The notes beneath the pieces were generated by a model. That model was not told where the DNA came from. It was given only the letters and a program-made list of their open reading frames with translations, and ran no database searches. Shown one piece after another: positions 10,143-20,900 of a stretch of DNA of 64,000 nucleotides. The stretch's first letter is position 1. Every line of letters starts with the position of its first letter. Position numbers and translations under genes: made by a program. This stretch comes from Agarophyton chilense (Eukaryota > Rhodophyta > Florideophyceae > Gracilariales > Gracilariaceae). The DNA is taken from the NCBI GenBank assembly GCA_030374765.1, contig JARGXX010000001.1, positions 1,364,001 to 1,428,000 of the forward strand, written 5' to 3'.

Positions 10143-12230
10143 ATGGCGCCTTCTCCGACTCTCTACGTCAGCGTTACATCAAATGAGTCCACCGTCAACC
10201 ACAAGTCTCTTCAATTCGTACCTTTTTATGACCGGACATCCCCCTTTCTTCCTTTAGCTCCTGTCGCTTGTATTCAACCCTCCGCTCATTCACGCTGCAC
10301 ATCTGCCCCAGTCATGTACTTCAGACCTTCCGCTTTAAACCCATCCTATTCTTCGTTCGCAACCCGAAATCACCACGGCACACTTCGCCAAAACGTCGAC
10401 GAGCAGCGCGCTTCTTCCCTAGCCCCTCATCGTAGAAACGTTCGCGCCATCGCCGACGATCACGACTCTCAAACAGTCATAAAAGATTCCTCCAAGGTGC
10501 CTGCGGAAATCGTTCAAACCGCCATTCGAGCCGCCGATATCGCAGGAGCCATAATTCGGAAGTATTTCAGACGCCCCCTCGAAATATCCTACAAGCAAGA
10601 TGAATCCCCAGTCACCATAGCCGACAAGGAGGTCGAGTCCGCCATACGTGCCCTCATTAATCAAGAGTTTCCACACCACACAATCATTGGTGAAGAGCAT
10701 ACAAATCATTCTACGCAGCTTCGCTCTGAATACGAATGGATCATTGACCCCATTGATGGCACCAAAGCCTTTATGATGGGGCGACCGACGTTTGCAACCC
10801 TCATTGCTGTTGCACGTCGTAGTGTGCCTTTGTTGGGCATTGTCGACCAACCCATAACTCAAGAACGTTGGGTTGGCATCGCTGATGAGCAGACCACGTT
10901 GAATGGTAAGCCGGTCAGAGTCAGAAAGCCTCCCGTACTTTCTAAATGCGTCTTGCAAGCCACTACCCCACACATGTTTATTGGATGGAATGGCGTCTTG
11001 TTCCGAAAGCTCTCCGCACACGTCAAGAGCGTTGTCTACGGCTCAGACTGCTACGCGTACGCCATGCTCGCGTCTGGCTTTGCGGATCTGGTTGTGGAGG
11101 CCGACTTGAAAGCGTGGGACTTTATGGCTCTGGTTCCGATTGTCACCGGCTCCGGTGGCTTCATGGGAGATTGGAACGGATTGTCCTTAACTGTGCACAG
11201 CGAGGGGCGCGTTATTGCTGCTGCGGGAGAACAACTCTTTACACAGGTGTCAGAAATCTTGAATCCCATTGATGAAATGGGCTTGTATCCAGGGAGAACC
11301 AAGGCAACATATGTCCCAGATCGCATGCCGGAAGATCCAGGCGAGGGAAACATAGAAAGCATGACAGGTTATGGTCATGGTTCGGCTGAAGGTGCAGGGT
11401 ATGTTGTTAATGTACAAGCACGTAGCGTCAACTCGCGATACTGTGATGTGCAGATAAAATGTCCGCGATATCTCTTGCCAAAAGATAGCGAACTTACCAA
11501 TATGGTGAAGAATGAACTGCGACGAGGAAAGGTCATTCTAACCATAGATGTGAATGATGAGGATTCACCTGACCACATCATTCCTGTCAAGGTAGACCGT
11601 AAAGCGGCTTCAGAAGTTCGTGAACTCCTCGACGACCTCGCAGAGGCTGCTGGAGTGAAGAAAGAGCCATCATTGACTGATGTAGTAAGTTTTTCAGAAG
11701 TTTTCACCCGAACGAATCAGCTTGCAACAGTGGAGCATGTGCTTCCGGTGGCAAGACAGGCCGTGATCAATGCAGTCCGAGATCTAAGAGTTTCAAGACG
11801 AAAAGAAGGGGTGTTTCTGCAGTACGACATCGTGCAAAGAACAAGAAAGATTCGAAAGGCAGCAGAAGAAATCAATCTTCGTGTGCCGCGTCGTGTGGAG
11901 GGAAAGCGGGCACACCTGCAAGAACTTACCAAAGACCTGGTGGAAGGACTGGATCCCAAACGGTTGGAAGCTGAAGTTACGATTTTTGCCGATAAAGTGG
12001 ATGTGAGTGAAGAAGTGACTCGATTGCTAGCTCACGTGCACATATTCGAGCTCTCGTTTCTCGCAGCCGATGAACCTGTGGGACAGCGACTCGTATTTCT
12101 TTTGCATGAAATGCATCGCGAAGTCACCACACTGAGTGATAAGTGCCAAGATTCGGCGGTCAGCCATTTGAGTATATCAATCAAAGAGGAAATCGAAAGG
12201 ATCCGGGAGCAATGTGTCAACATTCGTTAG
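10143..12230 (+). CDS. Histidinol-phosphate phosphatase (IMPase fold) fused to YicC-type endoribonuclease
   Basis: One 695-codon frame encodes two full-length enzymes. Residues 1-85 are rich in Ser, Thr and Arg and poor in acids, like a plastid transit peptide. Residues about 105-395 are an inositol-monophosphatase-fold enzyme closest in motifs to plant-type histidinol-phosphate phosphatase: metal ligands in GEE (from 183), DPIDGT (202-207) and AWDFMAL (Asp 326). This is the penultimate step of histidine synthesis. From Met 407 (MTGYGHG) to the stop lies a 289-residue YicC protein with the usual N-terminal RSVNSRYCD and C-terminal FLLHEM.RE......IKEEIERIREQ motifs; bacterial YicC is an RNA endonuclease. 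No stop or plausible splice boundary separates the parts. The first ATG in frame is 10143. The 3' end overlaps the convergent SWIM gene by 14 bases. Confidence 0.92.
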   Translation: MAPSPTLYVSVTSNESTVNHKSLQFVPFYDRTSPFLPLAPVACIQPSAHSRCTSAPVMYFRPSALNPSYSSFATRNHHGTLRQNVDEQRASSLAPHRRNVRAIADDHDSQTVIKDSSKVPAEIVQTAIRAADIAGAIIRKYFRRPLEISYKQDESPVTIADKEVESAIRALINQEFPHHTIIGEEHTNHSTQLRSEYEWIIDPIDGTKAFMMGRPTFATLIAVARRSVPLLGIVDQPITQERWVGIADEQTTLNGKPVRVRKPPVLSKCVLQATTPHMFIGWNGVLFRKLSAHVKSVVYGSDCYAYAMLASGFADLVVEADLKAWDFMALVPIVTGSGGFMGDWNGLSLTVHSEGRVIAAAGEQLFTQVSEILNPIDEMGLYPGRTKATYVPDRMPEDPGEGNIESMTGYGHGSAEGAGYVVNVQARSVNSRYCDVQIKCPRYLLPKDSELTNMVKNELRRGKVILTIDVNDEDSPDHIIPVKVDRKAASEVRELLDDLAEAAGVKKEPSLTDVVSFSEVFTRTNQLATVEHVLPVARQAVINAVRDLRVSRRKEGVFLQYDIVQRTRKIRKAAEEINLRVPRRVEGKRAHLQELTKDLVEGLDPKRLEAEVTIFADKVDVSEEVTRLLAHVHIFELSFLAADEPVGQRLVFLLHEMHREVTTLSDKCQDSAVSHLSISIKEEIERIREQCVNIR

Positions 12231-12756
12231 AGACTAGCATTTTGTGAAAATCTTGCCTAGAGACCGGCGCCACAGTAGACAGTCCGCGGGCACATGCCAA
12301 GACAGTGATCACCACATGTTTGCAAAAGGGCTCTGCTCGGAACGAAAATGCCTTGCAATCACAAGCACATTCACGCAAAGTAGCTTTTTCGTCGAACGGA
12401 AGAGTACACAATTGGCCATCCTTGTATCCCAAATCCCGAAGTATAACGGTATGCTTTGTCTCCTGAGCGGAAACCTGAGCGAGTACATGTCCATCAAAAG
12501 TGACAAATGAAATGAGTGAATTCCAAGAAGCGTCGGAACTTTGAGAAGAAGTCTTCGCGGCTTGGTCAATGTGTCGTAGCGCTGCGCGTGTTGCACTAGG
12601 GCTTTTGCCATGCAACAGTCCGATGGCAGATGGGGATGACGGTAGATTCGGAGATGGAATGCTGGTAGACCCTGGTTGTTCTGCAAAGGAATTTGGAGAA
12701 ATAGTCCATTGGGTAACAGTCTTCAGGGCAAGATGAAGTATGAATCCGTTATTCAT
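12217..12756 (-). CDS. SWIM-type zinc-finger protein resembling SWS1/ZSWIM7
   Basis: A 179-residue ATG frame. The C-terminal half carries a SWIM finger, C132-x-C134 ... C145-x-H147, inside a segment whose spacing (CxC-x-AF-x-F ... CKH, then a hydrophobic helix and a short LxVSxxDF-like tail) resembles eukaryotic SWS1, a partner of Rad51 paralogues in homologous recombination. Residues 1-75 are Ser/Pro-rich. A frame ending at 12753 overlaps this ATG as ATGA, so an extra 5' exon cannot be excluded, although no splice signals were identified. The 3' end overlaps the stop of the convergent phosphatase-YicC gene. The zinc-finger assignment is strong and the SWS1 identity moderate. Confidence 0.75.
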   Translation of the reverse strand: MNNGFILHLALKTVTQWTISPNSFAEQPGSTSIPSPNLPSSPSAIGLLHGKSPSATRAALRHIDQAAKTSSQSSDASWNSLISFVTFDGHVLAQVSAQETKHTVILRDLGYKDGQLCTLPFDEKATLRECACDCKAFSFRAEPFCKHVVITVLACARGLSTVAPVSRQDFHKMLVSNEC

Positions 12757-14030
12757 TCTTTCATACAGGGCCCATGGACTACCGCGTCTGCATCAACAAA
12801 ATAATGCGACTGGCCGAAGATTGTAACCGTTCTCGAAGTGTAGGTCGCGTGAATATCAATGCATAGTCTAGTCCTGCTTGCACAATTCTGCACGGGACTC
12901 AGATGATACTGTAAATTACTCCTGTATTTTTGGCGGGAAGTTGTCATGGGTAAGCAGTTTCAAAAACTGGTCAACCGTGAAATTTGCTTTAGGAAGAAAA
13001 CTGGTATACAGTATATATTACCTTCGTAAGACATTATTACGGAACCATGACGATCGGCGGAGCTTCCTGTTCCGCCGTTTAGGTTCCCAAGGCCTCCTCG
13101 ATCAAGAGAGAAGGTTATCCTATAAGTAAGATCTTATTTAGACCCGAAAAAAAACATGACATCTCGAGTTGTGGAACTCTACAGTGGGGGATCGGTCTTG
13201 CCTAAGCGGTTGTCTGTAAAGTGGTTCGGCAAACAAGTCGTACGAGTTTGAAAGATGTCTCGTTCTCCAGGTTGTGAAGGTTGAAACGCCTTTTTATCTT
13301 GCGCGGACACGTTATCGCTGATTAATGCGCCAACCTTACGTGAAAGCCGTTTCTTTTTCTCGAGACCCGCAGGCTATTGTCGTTTGTATTCAGCACTGAA
13401 CCGAGAAAATACTAGCAAACACGAATGAAGGCGTAGTCGCTCACCAACCGGACGAAAGCAGGCTGAAAAACCACTTATTATTTATCTGTTCTTTATCGTA
13501 CCCTTGGTGTGATGAAACTGGTCGATTCAACACGATACAATTCCATCGCTAGCTAGAATAATCACAAACCTTTTGCGATGCATACTGTTGGACATGGAGC
13601 CTGTGTCCAGCACTCAAAATATGGACACGCTTATCTCGTGTCTCAAGACTGAACTTCAAAGAATGTTAAAGCAGAATTATACGATACTAAACATTGTATA
13701 CCTGTTGTGGAAACGACTCGGATATATTTTTTGCCAACCCAGGTGAAAATATTCCAGTTCGTACGGCATGCTCCTTGATCGACCTAGAGATGGGGCGAGG
13801 CGTGGCAAGATTGGGTAAGTGGCCGTCACCCCGTGGGATTGGGTTGCGCTGCTGCTAGCTGGTTCGTTGCATTCCGCATTTCACCATGCAGCGTTTTTGC
13901 GCAGTCTCGGCCACACAAAAATTCCACGTCTCGTCAAGAGAGCTGCGGGGTGCTACGCGATACCTCAACTTTCGGCGTTTGCCCCGAGCGGAGTCCCACT
14001 TGCACCTAATAACATCGTTCAATTCAGCAC
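12757..14030. other. Divergent intergenic region between the SWIM gene and the sirtuin
   Basis: No coding frame with recognisable composition. The two flanking genes are divergent, so promoters for both probably lie here. No motif could be assigned. Confidence 0.5.
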
Positions 14031-15101
14031 ATGCACGCTAGCTTCTTGATCATACTGTCAGGTCTCGAGCGCCTTCCACGTGCTCCAGCGGTTCCACATC
14101 TACCGAGTCAAACCCGCTGTCGGGCATCTATGGCACGCCTCAAACCGCAGCTTCCACAGGGCGCGTCCTTTGCGAAAGATGCAGCCATCGAACTTCTCTG
14201 CGATCGTCTCTCCCGCTTTCGACACATCACCGTGCTCACAGGGGCGGGAATTTCCACCGAGTCGGGCTTGAGTGACTACCGTTCCCCAGGGAAGAAAAAG
14301 CCACCACGCCCACCCATCCAGCACCAAGAATATGTTTCAAGCGCCGCTGTACGCAAGCGCTACTGGGCTCGTTCTTTTGTCGGTTTCCCTATATTGTCCA
14401 ACGCGCGTCCAAACTTGGCACACCTCTCACTTGCAGCTCTCCATGATGCAGCTGGCTCGCGATTCCGTTGGCACACAACGCAGAATGTGGATGGCCTACT
14501 GCAGGCCGCGAGAATTCCGAGCGCGTCGCTTATTGAATTGCATGGCACCATACACAAAGTCGTGTGCCGCGCATGTGGCGCCTACGAGCTTCGTAAGCAT
14601 TTCCAAACGCGCCTTTTGAGCTATAACAAGGAATGGAGCGAAGAACTGGGCTCCTACAAATATAGGCCGGACGGCGACGCAGATCTGGATGACCATCTGA
14701 TTCATAAGTTCCACGTTCCGCATTGCGACGCATGCGGGGAAGAGGCTCTGATGCCCGCGCTTGTGTTTCACGGTGGACAAGTACCAGCCGAAGTGGCGAA
14801 TTTGGCGGCTCATACGGTCGAACAAAGTGATGCCCTGTTCGTCGTGGGTTCAACTGTGACGCCATTCTCAGCGTATCGACTCGTAAGACTCGCCAAAAAG
14901 AATGGAGCTTTCTTAGCGTGTGTGAATTATGGTGCAACGAGGGCGGATGACATATATGATGTCAAGGTCGAGGCCCTCGTGGGCAATGCCATGGCGCGAT
15001 TTGCAAATCTGCAGCTCGCGGGAGGTTTCAAGGCTCCTGAGGGTTACGAAGACGTGCTGCGGCCACAGGAAGACAAACTTGTTCGCAGACTAGAGTTGTA
15101 A
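14031..15101 (+). CDS. Class II (SIRT4-like) sirtuin
   Basis: A 356-residue NAD-dependent lysine deacylase or ADP-ribosyltransferase. The Rossmann motif GAGIS (71-75) is followed by ESGL.DYRS, then TQNVD (150-154), the catalytic His in ELHG (171), and the zinc module CRACG (about 179) and CDACG (232). GST then starts the NAD-ribose segment. The block IQHQEYV....R.RYWARSFVGFP is diagnostic of the SIRT4 group. SIRT4 relatives act in mitochondria, and the basic, Ser-rich first 40 residues could be a targeting peptide. Length agrees with the family (about 310 plus targeting sequence). The frame opens with ATG; another Met at residue 34 is an alternative start. It converges on the sulfotransferase gene. 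Confidence 0.93.
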   Translation: MHASFLIILSGLERLPRAPAVPHLPSQTRCRASMARLKPQLPQGASFAKDAAIELLCDRLSRFRHITVLTGAGISTESGLSDYRSPGKKKPPRPPIQHQEYVSSAAVRKRYWARSFVGFPILSNARPNLAHLSLAALHDAAGSRFRWHTTQNVDGLLQAARIPSASLIELHGTIHKVVCRACGAYELRKHFQTRLLSYNKEWSEELGSYKYRPDGDADLDDHLIHKFHVPHCDACGEEALMPALVFHGGQVPAEVANLAAHTVEQSDALFVVGSTVTPFSAYRLVRLAKKNGAFLACVNYGATRADDIYDVKVEALVGNAMARFANLQLAGGFKAPEGYEDVLRPQEDKLVRRLEL

Positions 15102-15322
15102 CATACATTGATGTGCCCTTGTTTACGCAATTTGATATTAGCAATGACATCTTTATCTTCGCGAGCGGTTTGTATGTATGTCGAAGACAACATATACGAT
15201 GTGCTTCATTAGGTTGATGTTTTACGACGTCATTTGTTAGATGTGAGAATGTGAGAATGAGATGAGCGCTACACAGGGAGCGAAAACGTAGAAAAGATAG
15301 GACAACTCCACTCGCATGCGTG

Positions 15323-16429
15323 TCACAAAGGCGGTGGTGGACGAATGTGTTGGTTGGGACGAGATAGGTTATCTAAATGTGGTGGCTGAAAGTCGACAGG
15401 CGGTACAAAACCCGGCTGAAAGTTTGTACCATCAAACACTGAGTAAAAGTCAATGGTACCTGTTGGAACGCGGGAATATGGAAGGACCTCGAAATCTTGA
15501 CTATAGTACTGCAGCGCGAGTTGAAGGGCGCGATCTGTGAAATAGTCGGAGAGGTTCCGGGAGTAGACGGGACTGCGATGCATTCGAAAGGCGGTGACGT
15601 TTTCTTTCCAGTGCAGTTGATTGAGTAGAGCTTCGGCATCGGAGGCGAGTGATTCAAGGCGCAAGTAGTAGTGATAGCGGACGTGGTCCAAGCCGCACAA
15701 TTCGGTTTGGGGACGCCAGTGTTCATTACTGGGCTCGGTGTTATCATTGGATAGGAGGCACTGAAGGAAGGTCTCGAGTGACATGAGGGGACCCTCGGCA
15801 GGCATGGAGGTGGATTGTATGAGCGTGGGGCATTCGGCTCGCAAATGCTTGTTCCAAAAGTCAGCGCGCTGGTTTGGCCACGGGGAGGCGACCTTGTTCT
15901 GATAAGCAGAAACGAGCCTCGAGAAGGGATCGCGTACAACGACAAACTTGTAAATGTAAGGGTCCTGCAGGCGTTGCATAGCAAGGTTGCGCGACAGCCA
16001 TTTGAGCCTTTGTAAGCCGTTCTTGCCGTGGATTTTGTGCGAGTCGGCCCAGTCGGAAAAGCCCTCCCGTTTGCGCAACAGCGGTTTAAAGCGGCTGCAG
16101 GCGTTCTTGGGGATGTAACAATATATGACGGGCTCGGAGTTTAGGTAGTAGATGTTTCGGGGGATGTCGCGCAGGGAATGGGGGGAGTGACGTGGTTGGA
16201 TGGGGGGGGATGGCAAACGGATGGAATGGGCGGGATGGGGTAGGTGGTGGTGCTGCTGCTGCTGACGACGGCGGTGAAGAACGTGCAGGACGAAGACGAA
16301 GAGGAGAAGGAAGAAAGCCAGAAGGGCGTCGAGAGCTGCACGGGTGAAGGCCTTGCGAGGCAGACGGGGGGCAAGTGTTGAATGGAGAGGAAAAAGAAGG
16401 TGAGAAAGGGAGCGGGAGAAGGAGCGCAT
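15323..16429 (-). CDS. Golgi-type carbohydrate sulfotransferase (sulfotransfer_2 family)
   Basis: A 368-residue type II membrane protein: a basic 30-residue cytosolic tail, one membrane span (33-51), and a His/Pro/Gln-rich stem (55-90) ahead of the catalytic domain. The PAPS-binding motifs are visible: the 5'-phosphosulfate loop YIPKNACSRFK (105-115) and the 3'-phosphate site RDPFSRLVSAY (166-176). Members of this HNK-1/chondroitin-type family transfer sulfate from PAPS to sugar hydroxyls in the Golgi lumen. In a red alga the natural acceptors would be sulfated galactans, which is inference. The gene converges on the sirtuin and shares a 0.76 kb upstream region with the divergent gene at 17191. 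Confidence 0.9.
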   Translation of the reverse strand: MRSFSRSLSHLLFPLHSTLAPRLPRKAFTRAALDALLAFFLLLFVFVLHVLHRRRQQQQHHHLPHPAHSIRLPSPPIQPRHSPHSLRDIPRNIYYLNSEPVIYCYIPKNACSRFKPLLRKREGFSDWADSHKIHGKNGLQRLKWLSRNLAMQRLQDPYIYKFVVVRDPFSRLVSAYQNKVASPWPNQRADFWNKHLRAECPTLIQSTSMPAEGPLMSLETFLQCLLSNDNTEPSNEHWRPQTELCGLDHVRYHYYLRLESLASDAEALLNQLHWKENVTAFRMHRSPVYSRNLSDYFTDRALQLALQYYSQDFEVLPYSRVPTGTIDFYSVFDGTNFQPGFVPPVDFQPPHLDNLSRPNQHIRPPPPL

Positions 16430-17190
16430 GGTGCGGCGCGGAGATGGGGAGGGGGAGAGGAGGATGGTGAGTGGAAGGCCATGAAGTGGCGCGAAGGTGG
16501 CGCCCTGTAATGGGACGGCGGGACGACAGACAGCCGTTCTGTGCAGGCGGCGACGCGGCGGGCGCGCGCGTGGAAAGCGCGGCGGGGAGGGCGAGGAACG
16601 GCTGGTTGGCTGAGGGGGCTAAAAGCACAAGCAAAGCAGAACAAAATTCAAGCGAAGCGAAATCATGCGGCGAAACAAAGCGCGCCGTATTTTTAGCGCA
16701 CCTTTCCCTTCGCGATGCATTGCTGCCAAACAAGGGCTGCCAGCTGCCAGAGAACTGCCGCTCGTGGTGGCCTTCAGGCCGCTTTTCCAACGCGTGCGAC
16801 GTGTCTGTATTACAGACTCGCTACACGCGCGCTACACGCGCGTTTGGCATGTGCTCCGCTTGCTTTTGTTCCGCCGCTCCGCCGTGGCGAGACGAGTGGT
16901 GCGGCGGGTGGCATGTCGAGTGGTGTGCCACTCACGCTCGCACTTGTTATAAGTTGGTGGCGACAAGGGCGGTAGCGCTTGGTCGCTTCTTCCTCACAAG
17001 CCCCTCTGCCCTTTTTCACCGTCCCAAGCGCTTACTATAGCCTGTTTTCATCCGTCGCCCCCGTCGCCCCCACCGTGCTCCCCTTTCCTCCTTCTGTTTG
17101 TTCGTCGTCTCTACTTGCATCTGCCAGTCTGCCTGTCTGTCTTTCTGTCTTTCTGTCTGTCTGTCTGTCTGTCTGTTAGTGCTTTCACCA
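16430..17190. other. Divergent promoter region between the sulfotransferase and the gene at 17191
   Basis: The 760 bases between two divergent start codons hold no good coding frame. Both leaders are pyrimidine-rich on their coding strand. The rightmost part carries the CTGT repeat listed separately. Confidence 0.5.
17129..17176. repeat. (CTGT)n microsatellite in the leader of the 17191 gene
   Basis: About eleven tetranucleotide units (tctg/cttt variants) end 14 bases before the ATG at 17191, so the repeat would lie in the 5' untranslated region. Confidence 0.9.
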
Positions 17191-17970
17191 ATGCGCACCT
17201 TTACGCACTTTCGCGTCTTCATCCAGCGCCTTGACGGGCAGATAGAGCCGTTTCACTTCCCGCTGCTCTGCGTGGAAGATCCGCCGACGCTGGATGACTT
17301 TCGTGCCCGTCTGGAACAGTCTGCGCTCGGCGACGTGGAGAAGGACATCTTCTTCCCCAACTGGACAAAGTCGTTGCACGTGGTGCAAAGTGAGCTGCTT
17401 TCGAAGAACAACGTGCCCTCGTGGCAAACCATCGAGCAACACAAGCAGACTGTTGACAGCGCCGACAAGCTGCGTTGCATTCTGGACAACGAAGAGAGCT
17501 CCCCGGGCACTACTGCCATCGTGGTGCAACAATGCCGTAGCAAGAGATACAGTCGAAGAAAGGACGACGGCGCTTCCAGTTGCAACTCCGACGCCATCGG
17601 TAGTGCACCTGCTTCTCCGCGCCACTCGCTTCCACCGTTGCCCCAGCGCTACCGTAAACCGCTGAGCGCTTCCAACTACAAACAAGACAAGAGAATGAAC
17701 AACAAGTTGACAAGCTCCAACCGGCACTTTAACAACAATGTTACTTACGGCATGGCTGTGAACTGTGTCCCAGAGCGCTTTGACAACCACACGATGTTGT
17801 ATGTGGAGCAGCCGCAAGCGTATTTTACAGCAATGGGATTGATGACGGCGCCAGCCGCTACCACCGTTTACCAGCCTTGTTACACATACGCTCCTTTTAA
17901 CATGCCGGCGTACAACTACATGGGTGCAGCGTCGTTTATAACGCCGTATCAACCATTTTACACCTACTAA
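17191..17970 (+). CDS. 259-residue protein of unknown family with aromatic C-terminal tail
   Basis: Starts at the first ATG in frame; the open frame extends upstream only through the CTGT repeat from a TTG. Residues 1-110 look like a compact alpha/beta domain (FTHFRVFIQRLDGQIEPFHF, then helices) that I cannot assign. Residues 115-195 are Ser/Arg/Lys-rich and probably disordered. The last 60 residues are strikingly rich in Tyr, Pro, Thr, Ala and Met with few charges, repeating short Y-x-P-F/Y-like motifs, as in low-complexity condensate-forming tails. No membrane segment. The composition supports a real protein; function is unknown. Confidence 0.6.
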   Translation: MRTFTHFRVFIQRLDGQIEPFHFPLLCVEDPPTLDDFRARLEQSALGDVEKDIFFPNWTKSLHVVQSELLSKNNVPSWQTIEQHKQTVDSADKLRCILDNEESSPGTTAIVVQQCRSKRYSRRKDDGASSCNSDAIGSAPASPRHSLPPLPQRYRKPLSASNYKQDKRMNNKLTSSNRHFNNNVTYGMAVNCVPERFDNHTMLYVEQPQAYFTAMGLMTAPAATTVYQPCYTYAPFNMPAYNYMGAASFITPYQPFYTY

Positions 17971-20900
17971 ATAGTGTGTGAATGGGTGATAGCCACTTGT
18001 GTCGTAACGGGTTAGTGAACCAGGTTTTGTAAAGTGAACAAGCTCATGATCCTAACGATCTCGACATTGTAAGATATGAATGTAGTAGGTGTGTACGCTT
18101 TTTGAAATTTTTTGGTGCAGCTCCCTGACTCTTGCTGTTGTGCGTGAGAAGCACATGGCACGGATAGCATTGCTACCTGAAATGCACAACAACGGGGAGA
18201 CGCTCTCGGCAACGCACGCTGGATACGCAGGGCGGAAAGGAAAGACGGTAGAGTTGTAATTGTTGGTGAACGCACAGTAATGAGCACTGCTTTTGCTTAT
18301 TAGAATCAAAAGGAAACTGGAAGGCACACAAACACGCACGCACATGCGCAGGAGAAATGTGGAACGGCGGTGGGTGTACACGTGTGGACAGCGTGTTGTT
18401 GTCAAGCACAACGCTGGTGGTACAAAAAGGTACATTTCGATATGCGTTCCACGTCGACCAAGCTGATGTTAGCGTTGGTATAATTGTTTTTTTTTATTAC
18501 ACGACGCTTCCTTCCCTTCGATACGTGCTGCAGCTCTCTGCTTGTGTCCCTCTTCTTCGCGTGTCATTTTCTCCGGGGTGGCGCCCCTCGCCGGCCTCCA
18601 CATGCCAACAAACGTTCAACGCGTCAATTCTGTTATGGTATTACAATAGCTCCTTTAGTCCTGAGCGTTCAAATCACACACGGTCGTGCCAACATTTACA
18701 CAAAATACGTTTTGCAAATCAGTTTGTCAACATCTCCACCGTGCTCTGTTTTACACACCAAACTTATTTCTTACTGGTCGCTCCAAGTCCACACACAGTC
18801 CACACCGCCGCGCGTCTTTCACTTTTTTTCAGCTAACTTTGTTCTTGGAACAACGCTTTCAAGTATCCGTGCCCTTTTCCTTTCCACGTCATGCCTTTTC
18901 TTACCATTTATGTAGTATCTACCCCCACCGCAACGTCTTGAATCTTCTCAATCATTTCAATTCACTGTTTCCATGCAACTCTTCGCAATCTGCCTCGAAT
19001 GTTATATCTCACCTATTCTGCACTTTTAGAAACGTCCACACAAATTCTGGCGTTAAAACTTAGTTCATCATCAATGTCGAGCACACAGCAGTTTGTATGA
19101 GTTGGCTCACTGAGCAAAAATCGCACCACGTTTTTTTTTGTTAAACATCTCATCACGAGCCGCCTATTTTTTTGACCTTTCATTTTTTTTCTTCTCACAC
19201 ACACACACTACAGTATTCGTGCGCGGTACGACGGTACTCAAGCGTATGACGGGACGAAGGTATTTGGAAAAGCGCATTATATAGTCAGCGGAAAGCTGCC
19301 CGACGCGATCTCAAGATTCTTCCAAACAGCACCTACAGTATCGTGTCTCCGAGACCGCCATGAGACATCTCGACAGGTCAGTTGGTTGTAGATATACGCC
19401 TATGCGCGCCGCATGTATGCAACCATGCCAGATGCAGCTAGCAACTAGCGAAAACCGTGCCTTGTCCCCATCTGAAACTCTGCTGAATAGTAGTGTGTAC
19501 AATCGCTTTTGCGTACCGCATAATTGGCCGTTTCATACGCCAAGAAAACAAACTAGTACAGCAGGCATATGATTCAACTCTCTTTCCCCCTCCCACCTCC
19601 TCTTCATTCCTCCTGCTTCGATGGAATTGATTATTAGTTTGCTTTTTTTGCTTGACACAAAAAGAGCAATTTCTGCTTACTAACTCACCAACAAACCAAA
19701 AATATCGTCTCGCTCCACCGTGAAACATCTCCTTGTCAATATTGGCAAAGATACATAGCTAAATATCGCCCTAAAGCGCTCAAATTTTACTTCAGATAAA
19801 CACCTCAGAGCGCTTGCCTAGGTGCAACACGGTTGACAAACAAATCCCAACCCCCATGAAACAGAAAAAGATCTTGTAACTGCCCAACTGTTGGTTGTAT
19901 AGGATATTACAACATCATGTCAGTCCGTAATACAGCTCCTTCTACACACGGTGAGGTTGAAATTAACGGTCTGTGCTTTGGATTATTTGTTCTTTTTGAA
20001 CACATCTTTTGGTTCGGCCCTGCCCGTTCCGAGGGAAGCACTGCACCGCTTCGTCTCGAATTAGAAAGTCTGTTCGAGCACTTTGGAGGGGAGACCACAC
20101 ACAAACAATTTGGAGAAGGGAAAGCTGCCCGCTCTGCTTTTCTACGGGGTGACATTTTGCCCATTTTGATGCCCAACAACTCTGGCAAGTAATCTTACTC
20201 TGTGGCTCAACTCGTTCTCACTCGGATTTGCTCCGTACCAAATGTTCCGATCGCAATGAATTATGATACATATTGAATGGATAGAGCGGTTTGAAAGAAT
20301 CCAATCTCGATATGGTCACTTTAAGTTTTTCTCAGTAAGAGTGGAAGTTATTCCACTTCTCTGTGTGAATTTATTCACAGACGCACAGAGCTTTGACTAT
20401 TACCACCGTTACTTTTCAGGGGCTAAAAAATGTAAACACTCTCGAGCCGTTGGTTCTTCAAACGACAAAAAGGCAACGCGTGAGAATGATGTGTTGTGGC
20501 GCAGAATAAAAAGTCTTATGACTTCTAAAACTGAATCAACATACTGAGATACTTTCCATCGTGCCCCAAATGCAAAACAAAAACATAACTGTCAGATGCA
20601 ATAACAGGCATACAGAACGTATCAGTACACTTGCTTCTGAATCAGACAGGGGAGGGGTCGATGTCCTTGCCGCTCTGATGAGGGACGTTCATATAGGGGG
20701 GCTCCTATGATGTGCTTTTGTCTGTGTGACACGACTCCATCGCGCTACAGCTTTATTTGAAATGTATGAAACATCTGAACTACAAGTTGAAGGAATCTTG
20801 AAGCAGCGAAGTACACGCAAATAAGTTATGCACACTTGAGTGAGTTTCGATAGAGTGAAAGAAAGGTCTTCTGGTGGTCAACATTCCTTCCAAGAGCTTT

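Noticed and set aside
11361..12230. YicC as a separate gene starting at 11361
   Set aside because: There is no stop between it and the phosphatase, and the shared frame runs 400 codons upstream with conserved motifs. Internal initiation remains possible.
19917..20547. Two short plus-strand frames in the gene-poor region
   Set aside because: About 90 codons each with no motif, no paired evidence and poor start context.
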